Positions 34,033-43,143 of a stretch of DNA of 64,000 nucleotides are shown piece by piece. The notes below the pieces were generated by a model, which made no database searches, was not told the origin of the DNA, and worked only from the letters and a program-made list of their open reading frames with translations. The position numbers and the translations under genes are program-made. The stretch is from an uncultured Fidelibacterota bacterium (lineage in GTDB: Bacteria > Fidelibacterota > UBA8477 > JABMPR01): contig CALBFA010000072.1 in assembly GCA_937888365.1 (NCBI GenBank), positions 1 to 64,000 on the forward strand. The letters are read 5' to 3'. How positions within the stretch are numbered: position 1 is the first letter of the stretch; every line of letters starts with the position of its first letter.

Positions 34033-35034
34033 TTACGCTTCGGTCATCCCAAGAAATGCTTTTACTTCATTTTCAATTTTACCAGCCAACTCAGGATTTT
34101 CGTTTAATAATTTTTTAACTTTTTCACGACCTTGGCCGAGACGTTCTTCTTTATAAGAAAACCATGAACCACTTTTTTGAATTATTTCACCTTTTATAGC
34201 AAGTTCAAGCATGTCACCAAAATAGGAAATACCTTCTCCAAACATGATGTCGAGTTCGGTATTTTTAAAAGGAGATGCGAGTTTATTCTTTATGATTTTG
34301 ACGCGTACTTTATTTCCGACATCATCAGTCCCCTCTTTAATAGCACCAATTCTTCGAATATCGATGCGAATTGAGGCATAAAATTTAAGGGCGCGTCCAC
34401 CTGTAGTTGTCTCAGGATTTCCGAACATAACGCCAATTTTCTCGCGAATTTGGTTGATGAAAATTACAGACGTATTGGATCTTTTTACTACACCTGTCAA
34501 TTTACGAAGTGCTTGAGACATCAATCGAGCGTGGAGACCCATATGTGAGTCGCCCATTTCACCTTCTAGTTCGGCACGTGGAACAAGGGCTGCTACAGAG
34601 TCAATGACGATAACATCAAGAGCATTACTTCTGACGAGGGTTTCGACAATTTCCAAGGCTTGTTCACCTGAATCAGGTTGAGAAAGCAATAGATTTTGCG
34701 TGTCCACGCCCAGCTTCGCTGCATAGATTGGATCAAGGGCATGTTCGGCATCAATAAAAGCAGCGTAGCCACCTGTTTTTTGAGCATTAGCGATAATATG
34801 CAAACTGAGGGTCGTTTTACCAGATGCTTCAGGTCCGTAAATTTCTGTAACTCTTCCTCTGGGTATGCCCCCTATTCCAAGTGCAGCATCAAGTGACAAC
34901 GCACCTGTCGAAATAACTTCTGCAGGCACATTTGCACCACTCCCTAAACGCATAATAGCGCCTTTTCCGTGTTGGCGTTCAATTTGACCTAAGGCAAGTT
35001 CAACCGCTTTATCTTTTTCTTTATTCTGCGTCAT
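34033..35034 (-). CDS. recA: RecA recombinase
   Basis: RecA is the ATP-driven strand-exchange protein and SOS co-protease. The P-loop [60 protein letters not shown] (loop L1/L2 region) and [13 protein letters not shown] are diagnostic. The true start is ATG 35034 (333 aa), which has a Shine-Dalgarno GGAGAGG six bases before; the track's TTG start at 35049 is rejected. The first bases overlap thpR. No SOS box was identified in the short upstream region, which is coding; the promoter is probably further upstream. Confidence 0.98.
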   Translation of the reverse strand: MTQNKEKDKAVELALGQIERQHGKGAIMRLGSGANVPAEVISTGALSLDAALGIGGIPRGRVTEIYGPEASGKTTLSLHIIANAQKTGGYAAFIDAEHALDPIYAAKLGVDTQNLLLSQPDSGEQALEIVETLVRSNALDVIVIDSVAALVPRAELEGEMGDSHMGLHARLMSQALRKLTGVVKRSNTSVIFINQIREKIGVMFGNPETTTGGRALKFYASIRIDIRRIGAIKEGTDDVGNKVRVKIIKNKLASPFKNTELDIMFGEGISYFGDMLELAIKGEIIQKSGSWFSYKEERLGQGREKVKKLLNENPELAGKIENEVKAFLGMTEA

Positions 35035-35617
35035 GAGAATCCTCTCCAATTAAAGGGAATGTTTTTAGGGTTTTATATACAGGTCCTTGCTGAGTCAAAG
35101 TACTCTCAATCCAAACAAGTTCCGATAATTTAAATTGCAATGGAAATACGTCCGTTTCCATCACACTATGTGCGAGCTGATGGCTGGGTTGTTTTAGATA
35201 TTTTACGCGACCCAACGTTATATGGGCTTGAAATTTGCGTTTATCTGTTTCAAATTCGAGTTTTTCTAAAACGCCATCGACGAGTTTTTTAAAGTCATAT
35301 AATTTGTCTAATTCGCCATTTATACCCATCCAAATAATTTTTGGATCATTGGCATGTGGAAACATACCCGTCTCCGATAAACTCACATTGATAGGTGAAA
35401 ATAAATTTACAAGCTTATTAAATGGATATGTCACATCATTTAATAATAATTCATCGGGTTCACCTAAAAAGGCTAATGATAAATGCATATGCTCAGGTTT
35501 CACTAAACTAATTTTGCCTAATTTATGGGTGTTCCATTTTGTTTGGATGTCTTTTAAATATTGCTGAACCCTCGGTTCCAATGTCATCGCGATAAACGAA
35601 TGTTTTTTGATGTCCAC
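35021..35617 (-). CDS. thpR: RNA 2',3'-cyclic phosphodiesterase (ThpR)
   Basis: A 2H-phosphoesterase that opens 2',3'-cyclic RNA ends, earlier called 2'-5' RNA ligase. The two active motifs HLSL and HITL are at about residues 46 and 137 ([20 protein letters not shown]). The N-terminus [10 protein letters not shown] fits the family, so GTG 35617 is the start; it follows the cinA stop directly (TAAGTG). Typical neighbours of recA in many genomes. Confidence 0.88.
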   Translation of the reverse strand: MDIKKHSFIAMTLEPRVQQYLKDIQTKWNTHKLGKISLVKPEHMHLSLAFLGEPDELLLNDVTYPFNKLVNLFSPINVSLSETGMFPHANDPKIIWMGINGELDKLYDFKKLVDGVLEKLEFETDKRKFQAHITLGRVKYLKQPSHQLAHSVMETDVFPLQFKLSELVWIESTLTQQGPVYKTLKTFPLIGEDSHDAE

Positions 35618-36865
35618 TTATTCTCCGTAATCCGCTATGATCTCTAAGCGAAGTAAATTAAGTGCCGCTGATGCAGCGGCTTCCTTGTTGATAATCCGAT
35701 CTTTAAAAAACTGAAATCGTTTGATTGTTTTCTTTGTTTTTGAACCGCAAGCAATATAGACAAGTCCGACTGGTTTTTCAATAGTTCCTCCATCTGGACC
35801 TGCAATTCCTGAGATGGCGATGGCATAATCAGCGCCTGAGTATTTCAAAGTCCCATCAAGCATTTGCGAAACCGTTTCTTCGCTAACAGCGCCATGTTCT
35901 TTAAGACTTGATTCACTTACATCCAATAATTTGATTTTCGCTTCGTTGGAGTAAGTAATGTAAGATGTGTTGAAATAATATGAACTTCCAGGAACATCTG
36001 TAATGTGACTCGCTACAAGTCCACCCGTACAGCTTTCAGATGTACTCACTGTTAAGTGATGTTTTGTTAATAAAGCACCAACAACAGAACTTAGTGTCAT
36101 TTTTCCAATAGCATATATTTGATTTGGTAGCATTTCTTTCATTTTTAAAGCTATTGAATCCAGATACCTTTGTGACCTTTGTTCATCTAAGGTTCGCTGG
36201 GATAATCGAACGGTTACGCCTGTATGTCTTGGAAGGTAAGCCACAGTTATATCGTTATATAAAGATAATACATCATGTATCGCTTTAAATAACATCATTT
36301 CTGTAATTCCAATTGTTTTAATATTTAAACTAACAATTCTTTCATCACTCAATGATGTAAATTTAGGAATAAACGCTTCAACTAAAATAGCTTTCATCTC
36401 TCTTGGGACGCCTGGCATGGATAAAACAATCGTGCCATCTTTTGATAACAAAATACCTTTAGCGGTTCCTTTGGAATTATGTAGAAGTGTTGCGTTTTCA
36501 GGATATTCACCCTGACTTTTATCTAAAATATTTGGATTACGCCCGAGAGATACGATCCATGTTTGTATTTCGTTAAACACATCATCATAATATTTTAATG
36601 AAGTTTCAAAATAATCACATAAAGCGACTTTTGTAACATCATCATGCGTCGGACCCAAACCACCTGTAATCGTCACTAAATCAGCGTTTTTAATGGCATA
36701 ATTTAGCGACGATAGAATTGATGCTTTGGTATCGCCAGCCGTTAGACGCATGACGGTTTCATAGCCAACATTATTCAGTTCATTCGAAATAAAATTGCAA
36801 TTGGTATCCAATTTGGATCCATTCAGTAACTCGTCACCTATTGAAATTGTGGCGAGTTTTTTCAC
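35618..36865 (-). CDS. cinA: CinA-family nicotinamide-nucleotide amidohydrolase
   Basis: CinA recycles NMN (pncC activity) and in two-domain form has an ADP-ribose/MoCF-like N-terminal domain. Starting at GTG 36865, which overlaps the pgpA stop as TAGTG, the protein has 415 aa. N-terminus KKLATISIGDELLNG, then VTITGGLGPTHDDVT, VLSMPGVPREMKAIL, and the C-terminal domain STSESCTGGLVASHITDVPG and AISGIAGPDGGTIEKPVGLVYI. The track's extra 39 N-terminal residues lie in pgpA and are rejected. Two-domain architecture intact. Confidence 0.95.
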   Translation of the reverse strand: MKKLATISIGDELLNGSKLDTNCNFISNELNNVGYETVMRLTAGDTKASILSSLNYAIKNADLVTITGGLGPTHDDVTKVALCDYFETSLKYYDDVFNEIQTWIVSLGRNPNILDKSQGEYPENATLLHNSKGTAKGILLSKDGTIVLSMPGVPREMKAILVEAFIPKFTSLSDERIVSLNIKTIGITEMMLFKAIHDVLSLYNDITVAYLPRHTGVTVRLSQRTLDEQRSQRYLDSIALKMKEMLPNQIYAIGKMTLSSVVGALLTKHHLTVSTSESCTGGLVASHITDVPGSSYYFNTSYITYSNEAKIKLLDVSESSLKEHGAVSEETVSQMLDGTLKYSGADYAIAISGIAGPDGGTIEKPVGLVYIACGSKTKKTIKRFQFFKDRIINKEAAASAALNLLRLEIIADYGE

Positions 36866-37323
36866 TAAATAATCCAGCCAATAATTAAAGTTAAAATAAT
36901 ATTTGTGACGACGCCAGCGAGAATATCGTCCATCATGATACCATATCCACCTTCCAAATCTTGAGCTTTGCCAATGAGCCAAGGTTTCCAGATATCAAAA
37001 ACGCGAAAGAGAATAAAGCCTATTCCCCATGCAACAATATTGAAAGGTATAAATAACAATGCTATCCAGAGTCCCATCATTTCATCAATGACAACTTCTT
37101 GAGGGTCGTGTTTTCCAGTCATTTCTTCCATTTTTGTCGATAACCATACACCAAGAATAAAAATAATGACTAGAGCCAACAATGTCGCAAAAGGCATCAA
37201 GGCAAATTTCAGTTGCCAAAAATACAACAAAACAGCTGCAAGGAAAGAACCTACTGTACCCGGTATTTTGGGTGTATAACCCGAAAAACCAAGTGTCGCT
37301 AAAAATTTAATGACTAACTGCAT
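36865..37323 (-). CDS. pgpA: Phosphatidylglycerophosphatase A
   Basis: PgpA removes phosphate from phosphatidylglycerophosphate. The mature ORF from ATG 37323 (or 37326) has about 152 aa and opens MQLVIKFLATLGFSGYTPKIPGTVGSF, a typical PgpA start; the long track N-terminus lies in pgsA. Motif DPQEVVIDEMMGLWIAL is the conserved catalytic region, and FRVFDIWKPWLIGKAQDLEGGYGIMMDD completes it. A GGAGG lies just before the starts. It directly follows pgsA, the preceding step of the pathway. Confidence 0.93.
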   Translation of the reverse strand: MQLVIKFLATLGFSGYTPKIPGTVGSFLAAVLLYFWQLKFALMPFATLLALVIIFILGVWLSTKMEEMTGKHDPQEVVIDEMMGLWIALLFIPFNIVAWGIGFILFRVFDIWKPWLIGKAQDLEGGYGIMMDDILAGVVTNIILTLIIGWII

Positions 37324-37907
37324 CATGCCTCCTTTTGAAATATATCTCGATTGACCCAAAAATAATGAAATCCTGTGGCGGCAGTAATAATACCTGTCGA
37401 GATAAAGATTATGTGAGATACGGACCACTCCTCTATAAAGTGTGCCAATGCTTGTGTCGCAGGCCAATCATTCAGCAAAATATATACGAGACCCACATAC
37501 ATGCTAATATATTGAAAAGTTGTTTTCCATTTTGCAAATTTGCTCGTTTCCATTGATTCGCCATTATTAATCATATACCATCTAAGAACGGTCACGGCAA
37601 GATCCCGTAGAATAACGATACCTGTTACCCAGATAGGAACAATTTCTAAAACATTGAGCGTAATAAACATACCATTTACTAATATTTTATCAGCGAGTGG
37701 ATCCATAAATTTACCAAACTCACTGACAACTTCATATTTACGGGCAATCATGCCATCAAATAAATCTGACAAAGAAGCCGTAAGGAATAGTAATAGAGCG
37801 ATAAGATGAAATGTAAAACCATTGAAAGCAAGTAATAGCCATATAATTACGGGTGACATTACAATTCTATAAATTGTCAGTGCATTGGGAACGGAGTGCA
37901 TGAACAT
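37323..37907 (-). CDS. pgsA: CDP-diacylglycerol-glycerol-3-phosphate 3-phosphatidyltransferase
   Basis: PgsA makes phosphatidylglycerophosphate from CDP-diacylglycerol. The CDP-alcohol phosphotransferase motif is seen as SDLFDGMIARKYEVVSEFGKFMDPLADK (DG..AR...G...D...D). Several membrane spans flank it. ATG 37907 has an AAAGG 8 bases upstream and overlaps the recR end; a second ATG at 37901 is possible. pgsA and pgpA are adjacent, giving the two steps to phosphatidylglycerol. Confidence 0.94.
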   Translation of the reverse strand: MFMHSVPNALTIYRIVMSPVIIWLLLAFNGFTFHLIALLLFLTASLSDLFDGMIARKYEVVSEFGKFMDPLADKILVNGMFITLNVLEIVPIWVTGIVILRDLAVTVLRWYMINNGESMETSKFAKWKTTFQYISMYVGLVYILLNDWPATQALAHFIEEWSVSHIIFISTGIITAATGFHYFWVNRDIFQKEA

Positions 37908-38497
37908 AGGCTATGCCTTTCTTCTAGAGCTCTTGTTAGAGTCGCAACATCTGTGTATTCGAGCTCGCCTCCAACGGGGATGCCTCTAGCTAATCGTGTA
38001 ATATGTTTAACGTCTTCAGATAATAATCGCTGTAAATAGAGAGAAGTTGTCTCTCCTTCGACACTCGTATTTAAGGCAAAAATAATTTCTATATCTGCAT
38101 GAATTCGAGCCTTAAGGTTTTGTAAATTTAGCTGTTCAGGGCCAATACCATCCAAGGGTGAAAGATGTCCACCAAGTACGTGATAGTAACCATTGAAAAG
38201 ACCCGTTTTTTCGATGGCTAAGACATCCATGGAGTCTTCTACAATACAGAGGATATTTTCATCGCGTCCCTTATCTTGACAAACGGGGCAAAGATTTTCT
38301 GATGCAATCAAATGGCATTGTTCGCAAAAACCAACGGAAGATGCACTTTCTTGGATAAGGAGACCCAAGCGTTCTATATCGTCTTTGTCCCAACGAATGA
38401 GATTTAAGGCCATACGCTGAGCCGTTTTTCCGCCAATCCCTTGAAAACGCGTAAATTGATTACTAATAAGCTGAATTGTCTCGGGTAGAATATTCAT
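37877..38497 (-). CDS. recR: Recombination protein RecR
   Basis: RecR forms a ring that with RecO loads RecA in gap repair. The 206-aa protein has the N-terminal helix-hairpin-helix (FQGIGGKTAQRMALNL), a four-cysteine zinc motif CEQCHLIASENLCPVCQ, a Toprim domain with ILCIVEDSMDVLAIEKTG and HVLGGHLSPLDGIGPEQL, and RLARGIPVGGELEYTDVATL. It follows ybaB with a TAATG overlap and precedes pgsA. Common neighbours (dnaX-ybaB-recR). Confidence 0.96.
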   Translation of the reverse strand: MNILPETIQLISNQFTRFQGIGGKTAQRMALNLIRWDKDDIERLGLLIQESASSVGFCEQCHLIASENLCPVCQDKGRDENILCIVEDSMDVLAIEKTGLFNGYYHVLGGHLSPLDGIGPEQLNLQNLKARIHADIEIIFALNTSVEGETTSLYLQRLLSEDVKHITRLARGIPVGGELEYTDVATLTRALEERHSLCSCTPFPMH

Positions 38498-38820
38498 TAA
38501 AAGCCAGGAATCCCCATATTCCCAAGTCCGCCTGTGATGCCAGCCATTTTTTCAGAGGCGGCATCTTGTGCTTTCGTTAATGCTTGATTGACGGCTGCAA
38601 GAACTAAGTCTTCAACCATTTCAGAATCATCTTTTAAAACATCTTCTTCAATTTTTATACTTAATATTTGAAGTTTTGCGTTGGCCTTAACCGTCACCAT
38701 TCCACCACCAGAAGTACCTTCGACTTCAATAAAGACCAGCTCTTCTTGAGCCTTTTGCATATCTTTTTGCATTTTCTGGGCTTGTTTCATTAAACCGCCC
38801 ATTCCGCTTTTTGGAAACAT
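38497..38820 (-). CDS. ybaB: YbaB/EbfC nucleoid-associated protein
   Basis: Small (107 aa) DNA-binding dimer of the YbaB/EbfC family. LMKQAQKMQKDMQKAQEELVFIEVEG, then a three-strand sheet VTVKANAKLQILSIKIEEDV and the helix VEDLVLAAVNQALTKAQDAASEKM. Ends GGLGNMGIPGF, a typical glycine-rich tail. It lies between dnaX and recR. Sequence pattern and context agree. Confidence 0.93.
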   Translation of the reverse strand: MFPKSGMGGLMKQAQKMQKDMQKAQEELVFIEVEGTSGGGMVTVKANAKLQILSIKIEEDVLKDDSEMVEDLVLAAVNQALTKAQDAASEKMAGITGGLGNMGIPGF

Positions 38821-38834
38821 ATATTTTTTCTCCG

Positions 38835-40484
38835 TTATGTATTGAGGATTTCACCATCAAATAAACTAATGATGTGCTGAGACGTTGGATGACCCAATAT
38901 TTCATCCTCTTCACGTTGTTTCACGTCTTGGTTTTGATCCGTTTTAAAAATAAACTTCATTTTTTTATTAAATACTTTTTTCCCGACATCAACTAATTCA
39001 CTGATATTTGATTTTAATTTATCAACTTGAAAACTTAATTGATTCGAAAAGATCAATACTATTTCATTGTTTTCAATACCTTGTAATTCACCTTCTTGCA
39101 GAAAGGTTCCAACCATGGGAGAATTCTTTGAGAGCATTTCAATAAATTTTGGCCAACGTTCTTTACATTGTCCGTCTGTTAATATTTCTTTTCCACTGGA
39201 CGTTGATGGAGGCGTTATTTCTTTTGTCGTTGCATAACTGCCCGTATTCTCGGTGACATTATTTACAATCGGTGGTGCAATCTTCTCCTTAACTTTTTGA
39301 ACGGGCTCAACAATTATGGATGTTTCTTTCGTAGTGACTTGAGGAGAAACAATGTTTTCATTTAAAATCGTTTCGATACTTATAGACGGTGTCATTCGAA
39401 CAAATTTTAAGAGTAATAGTTCGACAAATACACTTTGATTGGATACAAATTTAATCTCTCTCAAACTGCTTATGAGGAGATTTTGCCATCTAAGGATGTC
39501 TCTTTCATCTAGTTGCGAAACATATTCTGCAATTTGTTTTGATTCTTCTGTCCCCATTTCTAAGAGACTCGCATCCCCTGCAATTTTTACGACTAATAAA
39601 TCCCGAAAATATTGAGATAGACCATCTAAATATTCGTTAATATCAATCCCATTATTCAGCAAATCGTTCCAAAAAGTTAATAAACCTTTGCCATCTCGAT
39701 TGATGATGTATTTCAAAGTATTTTCGTAAATCTTTGAGTCAAGTATGCCTAATATGTGTCGAATCGTTTCAGGCGTCAGTTCAAGTGTTGAATGTGCAAA
39801 AACTTGATCAAGAAGACTGAAAGCGTCGCGCATACTGCCGTCACCTTTTCGTGCGACAATGCTTAAGGAATCTTCAGGAATATTTATATTCTCATCTTTT
39901 GATATCTGATTAAGCTTTTCGATGATGGTGTTCATTGGAATTCGCTTAAAATCGTAGCGTTGACAACGTGAATGAATCGTAGGTGGTACTTTGTGAGGCT
40001 CTGTTGTGGCGAAAATAAACATCACATGTGGTGGCGGTTCTTCGAGAGTTTTTAAGAGTGCATTGAACGCTTCTTTGGTCAACATGTGAACTTCATCAAT
40101 GATATAGACGCGTTTACTTGCGTGCATGGGAGGATATTTCACCATTTCGCGTAATTCGCGAATCGCGTCAATACCACGGGTCGAAGCGCCGTCAACTTCC
40201 ATCACATCCAGATGTCGCCCATCAGTAATTTCAATACAATGCGTACATTTATTACACGGATCGCCATTCTTTAATGCCGTACAATTGGCGGCTTTGGCTA
40301 ATAGACGAGCGCAGGTCGTTTTTCCTACACCGCGTGGACCTGTAAATAAGTAGCCATTGGCGAAACGATTTTGTACAATGGCATTTTGCAGGGTTAAGGT
40401 TATATGATCTTGACCCACAACATCTTCAAAATGTTGAGGTCTGTATTTTAAGGAGAGTACTTTGTAAGATTGATGTGCGATCAT
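38835..40484 (-). CDS. dnaX: DNA polymerase III subunit tau/gamma
   Basis: Clamp-loader ATPase. YKVLSLKYRPQHFEDVVGQDHI, P-loop FTGPRGVGKTTCARLLAKA, zinc-finger cysteines in NCTALKNGDPCNKCTHC, DEVHMLTKEAFNALLKTLEEPP and the SRC motif HSRCQRYDFKRI are all present. Domain III is followed by a divergent linker and a C-terminal tau domain. 549 aa is normal for a bacterium of this type. Whether a shorter gamma form is made by frameshift cannot be seen. It follows the SRP RNA and precedes ybaB. Confidence 0.96.
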   Translation of the reverse strand: MIAHQSYKVLSLKYRPQHFEDVVGQDHITLTLQNAIVQNRFANGYLFTGPRGVGKTTCARLLAKAANCTALKNGDPCNKCTHCIEITDGRHLDVMEVDGASTRGIDAIRELREMVKYPPMHASKRVYIIDEVHMLTKEAFNALLKTLEEPPPHVMFIFATTEPHKVPPTIHSRCQRYDFKRIPMNTIIEKLNQISKDENINIPEDSLSIVARKGDGSMRDAFSLLDQVFAHSTLELTPETIRHILGILDSKIYENTLKYIINRDGKGLLTFWNDLLNNGIDINEYLDGLSQYFRDLLVVKIAGDASLLEMGTEESKQIAEYVSQLDERDILRWQNLLISSLREIKFVSNQSVFVELLLLKFVRMTPSISIETILNENIVSPQVTTKETSIIVEPVQKVKEKIAPPIVNNVTENTGSYATTKEITPPSTSSGKEILTDGQCKERWPKFIEMLSKNSPMVGTFLQEGELQGIENNEIVLIFSNQLSFQVDKLKSNISELVDVGKKVFNKKMKFIFKTDQNQDVKQREEDEILGHPTSQHIISLFDGEILNT

Positions 40485-40504
40485 ATTGATTCCAGTTTGT
40501 TTTT

Positions 40505-40631
40505 AATAGATGGCGCGTTAAAAGATAAACTCAAAACACATAAATAATTTACTGACCGCTGCTTCCTTCCGGACCTGACGGGGTTGGGTAAAAATCCATC
40601 GTAAAGAGGTCAATTAACAACGCCATCTATT
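40505..40631 (-). ncRNA. ffs: Signal recognition particle RNA (4.5S-type)
   Basis: The minus strand holds GTCAGGTCCGGAAGGAAGCAGC, the near-invariant SRP RNA apical motif (helix 8, GGAA tetraloop). Closing arms ttttaatagatggcg (40501-40515) and cgccatctattaaaa (40621-40635) are perfectly complementary over 15 bp, giving a single long hairpin of about 120-130 nt like 4.5S RNA. End points are approximate. It lies directly upstream of dnaX, as in many bacteria. Confidence 0.92.
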
Positions 40632-40663
40632 AAAAACAAGACGAGTTAATTAGTTGTTATTAT

Positions 40664-40681
40664 AGGAGTTACTGAACTCCT
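40664..40681 (-). terminator. Possible terminator hairpin after the M18 peptidase
   Basis: AGGAGTT and AACTCCT form a 7-bp stem with loop of four bases between the M18 gene and the SRP RNA. No clear T-run follows on the minus strand, so this is a weak candidate. Confidence 0.3.
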
Positions 40682-40735
40682 AATAATCTTTAGAAAAAGC
40701 CACTTAATGTAGGGTTTCAATAAGGTAAACCAAGC

Positions 40736-42049
40736 CTATTTTATGTGATATAAATCTAACTTTTTAAAGAAATGATTCAATACCCTTATCATCATCATTT
40801 GATCTTTTGAACCTGCAGTCTCGCGAATACTATGCATCCCCAACATGGCGGTTCCCACATCTACAACGGGGATTCCTAATCTTGCTTCTGTGATGGGACC
40901 AATCGTTGATCCACATGCTAAATCTGTCCGATGGATATATTCTTGGACAGGTAAATCGATGTCTTGACATAAGGCCTTAAACACGGCGATAGAAGTTAAT
41001 GAGGAAGCATAACGATGATTTGCGTTGATTTTGACAACAGGTCCTCCATTCAAATTAACATTGTGATGCGGTTCATATAACTCTGCGTAGTTTGGATGTA
41101 TTCCATGGGCGCCATCTGCGGAAATGCAAAATGATTTTGCAAAAGCTTGGGCTTTTTCTTCTACGTTTGATGACTTTAAAATGCGATCAAGGATGCTATT
41201 AATCATCGATCCTGAGGCTCCATTAATGCTTTGGGAACCGATTTCTTCATTGTCAAATAATGCGACGATACTCGTATGAGCCTGATTTGTTTGCTCAATT
41301 AATGCCGAAATTGAGGCATGACACATGGCTAAATTATCAATGCGTGCTGAGGAAATAAATTCCTGATTTAACCCGATAATTTGACCATCAGACGTATCAA
41401 AAAGCTCTAAATCCCAATGCAAAATATTGGCGGCATCCACCTTAAGTTCGGCCGCTAAAAATTCGTTCATTATTGTAGAATCGATATTTGATTCCCCAAT
41501 TTGAAGACCGAATATCGGTGGCGTTTGCGTTTGTTTATTAAGTAGAAGTCCTTTTTCATTCACATCACGATTAAGATGGATGGCGGGAATTACAATTTTT
41601 GTGACTGCATGTTGGCTGCGATATAGCTTGGTAATAATTGCACCATTCTCCCTCATTGCGACGCGGCCAGCAATGCCTAAATCTCTATCGGCCCAAGAGG
41701 CTATAATGGGGCTACCATAGATTTCAACACCCAGTTGTAGATAGCCATTTTGTTCATAAGGAGAATGACTTTTTATGTGAAATCCTGGAGAATCCGTATG
41801 GGCACCCACTAAACGAAATCCCGTATTAAATAGAGGTTTGTCCCCCATAATCCATGCGACAAGTGCTGAACCATGATGGATTGTAAAATATTTATGATTC
41901 TTTTCCAGTTTCCATGATTCAACGTCATTTAATTTTGAAAAGCCAGCATTTAATAGACGTTGAGAGACTGTATCGACAGTATGATGAGCCGTAGGATTTT
42001 GGTTTATAAAATTGAGCAGATCGCGACTTACATCGAGTTGATTTTCCAT
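40736..42049 (-). CDS. apeB: M18-family aminopeptidase
   Basis: A dinuclear-metal aminopeptidase (437 aa) of the M18 family, preferring Asp/Glu substrates in known members. LRDLLNFINQNPTAHHTV-like start (SRDLLNFINQNPTAHHTVDT), VGAHTDSPGFHIK supplying a metal-binding His/Asp, GLNQEFISSARIDNLAM, ALFDNEEIGSQSINGASGS with the metal-binding Asp/Glu, and CGSTIGPITEARLGIPVVDVG. Its start overlaps the dprA stop by one base. Probably cytoplasmic peptide turnover. Confidence 0.9.
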   Translation of the reverse strand: MENQLDVSRDLLNFINQNPTAHHTVDTVSQRLLNAGFSKLNDVESWKLEKNHKYFTIHHGSALVAWIMGDKPLFNTGFRLVGAHTDSPGFHIKSHSPYEQNGYLQLGVEIYGSPIIASWADRDLGIAGRVAMRENGAIITKLYRSQHAVTKIVIPAIHLNRDVNEKGLLLNKQTQTPPIFGLQIGESNIDSTIMNEFLAAELKVDAANILHWDLELFDTSDGQIIGLNQEFISSARIDNLAMCHASISALIEQTNQAHTSIVALFDNEEIGSQSINGASGSMINSILDRILKSSNVEEKAQAFAKSFCISADGAHGIHPNYAELYEPHHNVNLNGGPVVKINANHRYASSLTSIAVFKALCQDIDLPVQEYIHRTDLACGSTIGPITEARLGIPVVDVGTAMLGMHSIRETAGSKDQMMMIRVLNHFFKKLDLYHIK

Positions 42050-43143
42050 TATGGATTTCTCCTTATAAAGTATTTTCCTGGTAGTTGAGAAATATGTCCT
42101 CTCATTTCCAATTGCAATAAATTAGGCATCAAACTAAAGGTTGATGTCTCTAAGGTGTGGGCAATTTCATCAATATGGACAGGTTCGAGAGACAAAATAT
42201 TATAAATTTTTTGATCGGGTTCACTCAATGATAATACGAGTGTTTGTTGATTGGCTGTCGTATTTCCTATATGCCCGCTTATTTCTTCCAAAATATCATC
42301 AACGCTTTGTACAAGTTTTGCGCCTTGTTTAATAAGGAAGTGCGGACCATTACTATTTTTTGAAAAAATAGATCCAGGCACTGCCATGACTTCTTTTCCT
42401 TGATCCAAGGCATAGTACGCCGTGATGAGGGCCCCACTTTTTTCCCCGGCTTCAATAACGACAACCGCTTTACTTAAAGCCGAAATAATACGATTTCGCT
42501 TCGGAAAATTTTTAGGATCGGGATGCATGCCCATCATAAATTCCGAAAGCAAAAGATTATTCTCAATCATTTGTTCAAATATTTTGGCATTGTCTTTGGG
42601 ATAAATTCTATCGACTCCGTTCCCCAAAACGCCGATAGTGGGTGCATTATTTTCTAAAGCAATGCTATGAGCCAAGCCATCTATCCCTTTTGCCATTCCG
42701 CTGATGATACCGAATCCAGCATTACATAAGGCTGTGACAATATTTTCTGTAACGAGTTTCCCATAGGTGCTTGGGTTTCGTGTCCCCACGATGGCAACAT
42801 AATTATCTTGATGTAGAAGCTCGGTATTTCCTCTTAGAAATAATCCTACAGGCGCGTCATACGTATTCTTTAACTCTTCGGGATAATCATCTGATAGATA
42901 GTGACTTACATTGACATTATATTTTTCGACTAGCTTTTTCTGGCCTGAAATAAGTGCCAAATCTTCGGGTGCTAATAAGGAGTCTACGTCTTTAGGCGAA
43001 ATGCCTTTTATGTTTGTAATATCATGAGGGGATGCAGAGAATATGCTCTTAAAGGAGCCAAATTTTGATAAAAGTGAAACTGCTTTTTTGGGACCTATTC
43101 CTTGTATAGAAAGTAATCTATAAAAATGATGCAATTCACTCAT
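42049..43143 (-). CDS. dprA: DNA-processing protein DprA
   Basis: DprA loads RecA on incoming single-stranded DNA during natural transformation; it is also widespread outside competent species. The 364-aa protein has an N-terminal SAM/HhH region (LLSIQGIGPKKAVSLLSKFG), the Rossmann-like core IVGTRNPSTYGKLV, GFGIISGMAKGIDGLAHSIA, GNGVDRIYPKDNAKIF, LSEFMMGMHPDPKNFPKRNRIIS, and a winged-helix DprA C-terminus. ATG 43143 follows a TTG at 43146; the start overlaps the obgE end. Confidence 0.93.
   Translation of the reverse strand: MSELHHFYRLLSIQGIGPKKAVSLLSKFGSFKSIFSASPHDITNIKGISPKDVDSLLAPEDLALISGQKKLVEKYNVNVSHYLSDDYPEELKNTYDAPVGLFLRGNTELLHQDNYVAIVGTRNPSTYGKLVTENIVTALCNAGFGIISGMAKGIDGLAHSIALENNAPTIGVLGNGVDRIYPKDNAKIFEQMIENNLLLSEFMMGMHPDPKNFPKRNRIISALSKAVVVIEAGEKSGALITAYYALDQGKEVMAVPGSIFSKNSNGPHFLIKQGAKLVQSVDDILEEISGHIGNTTANQQTLVLSLSEPDQKIYNILSLEPVHIDEIAHTLETSTFSLMPNLLQLEMRGHISQLPGKYFIRRNP

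Noticed and set aside
35034-35049. Upstream TTG start for recA
   Set aside because: ATG 35034 has a well-placed Shine-Dalgarno GGAGAGG and matches family N-termini.
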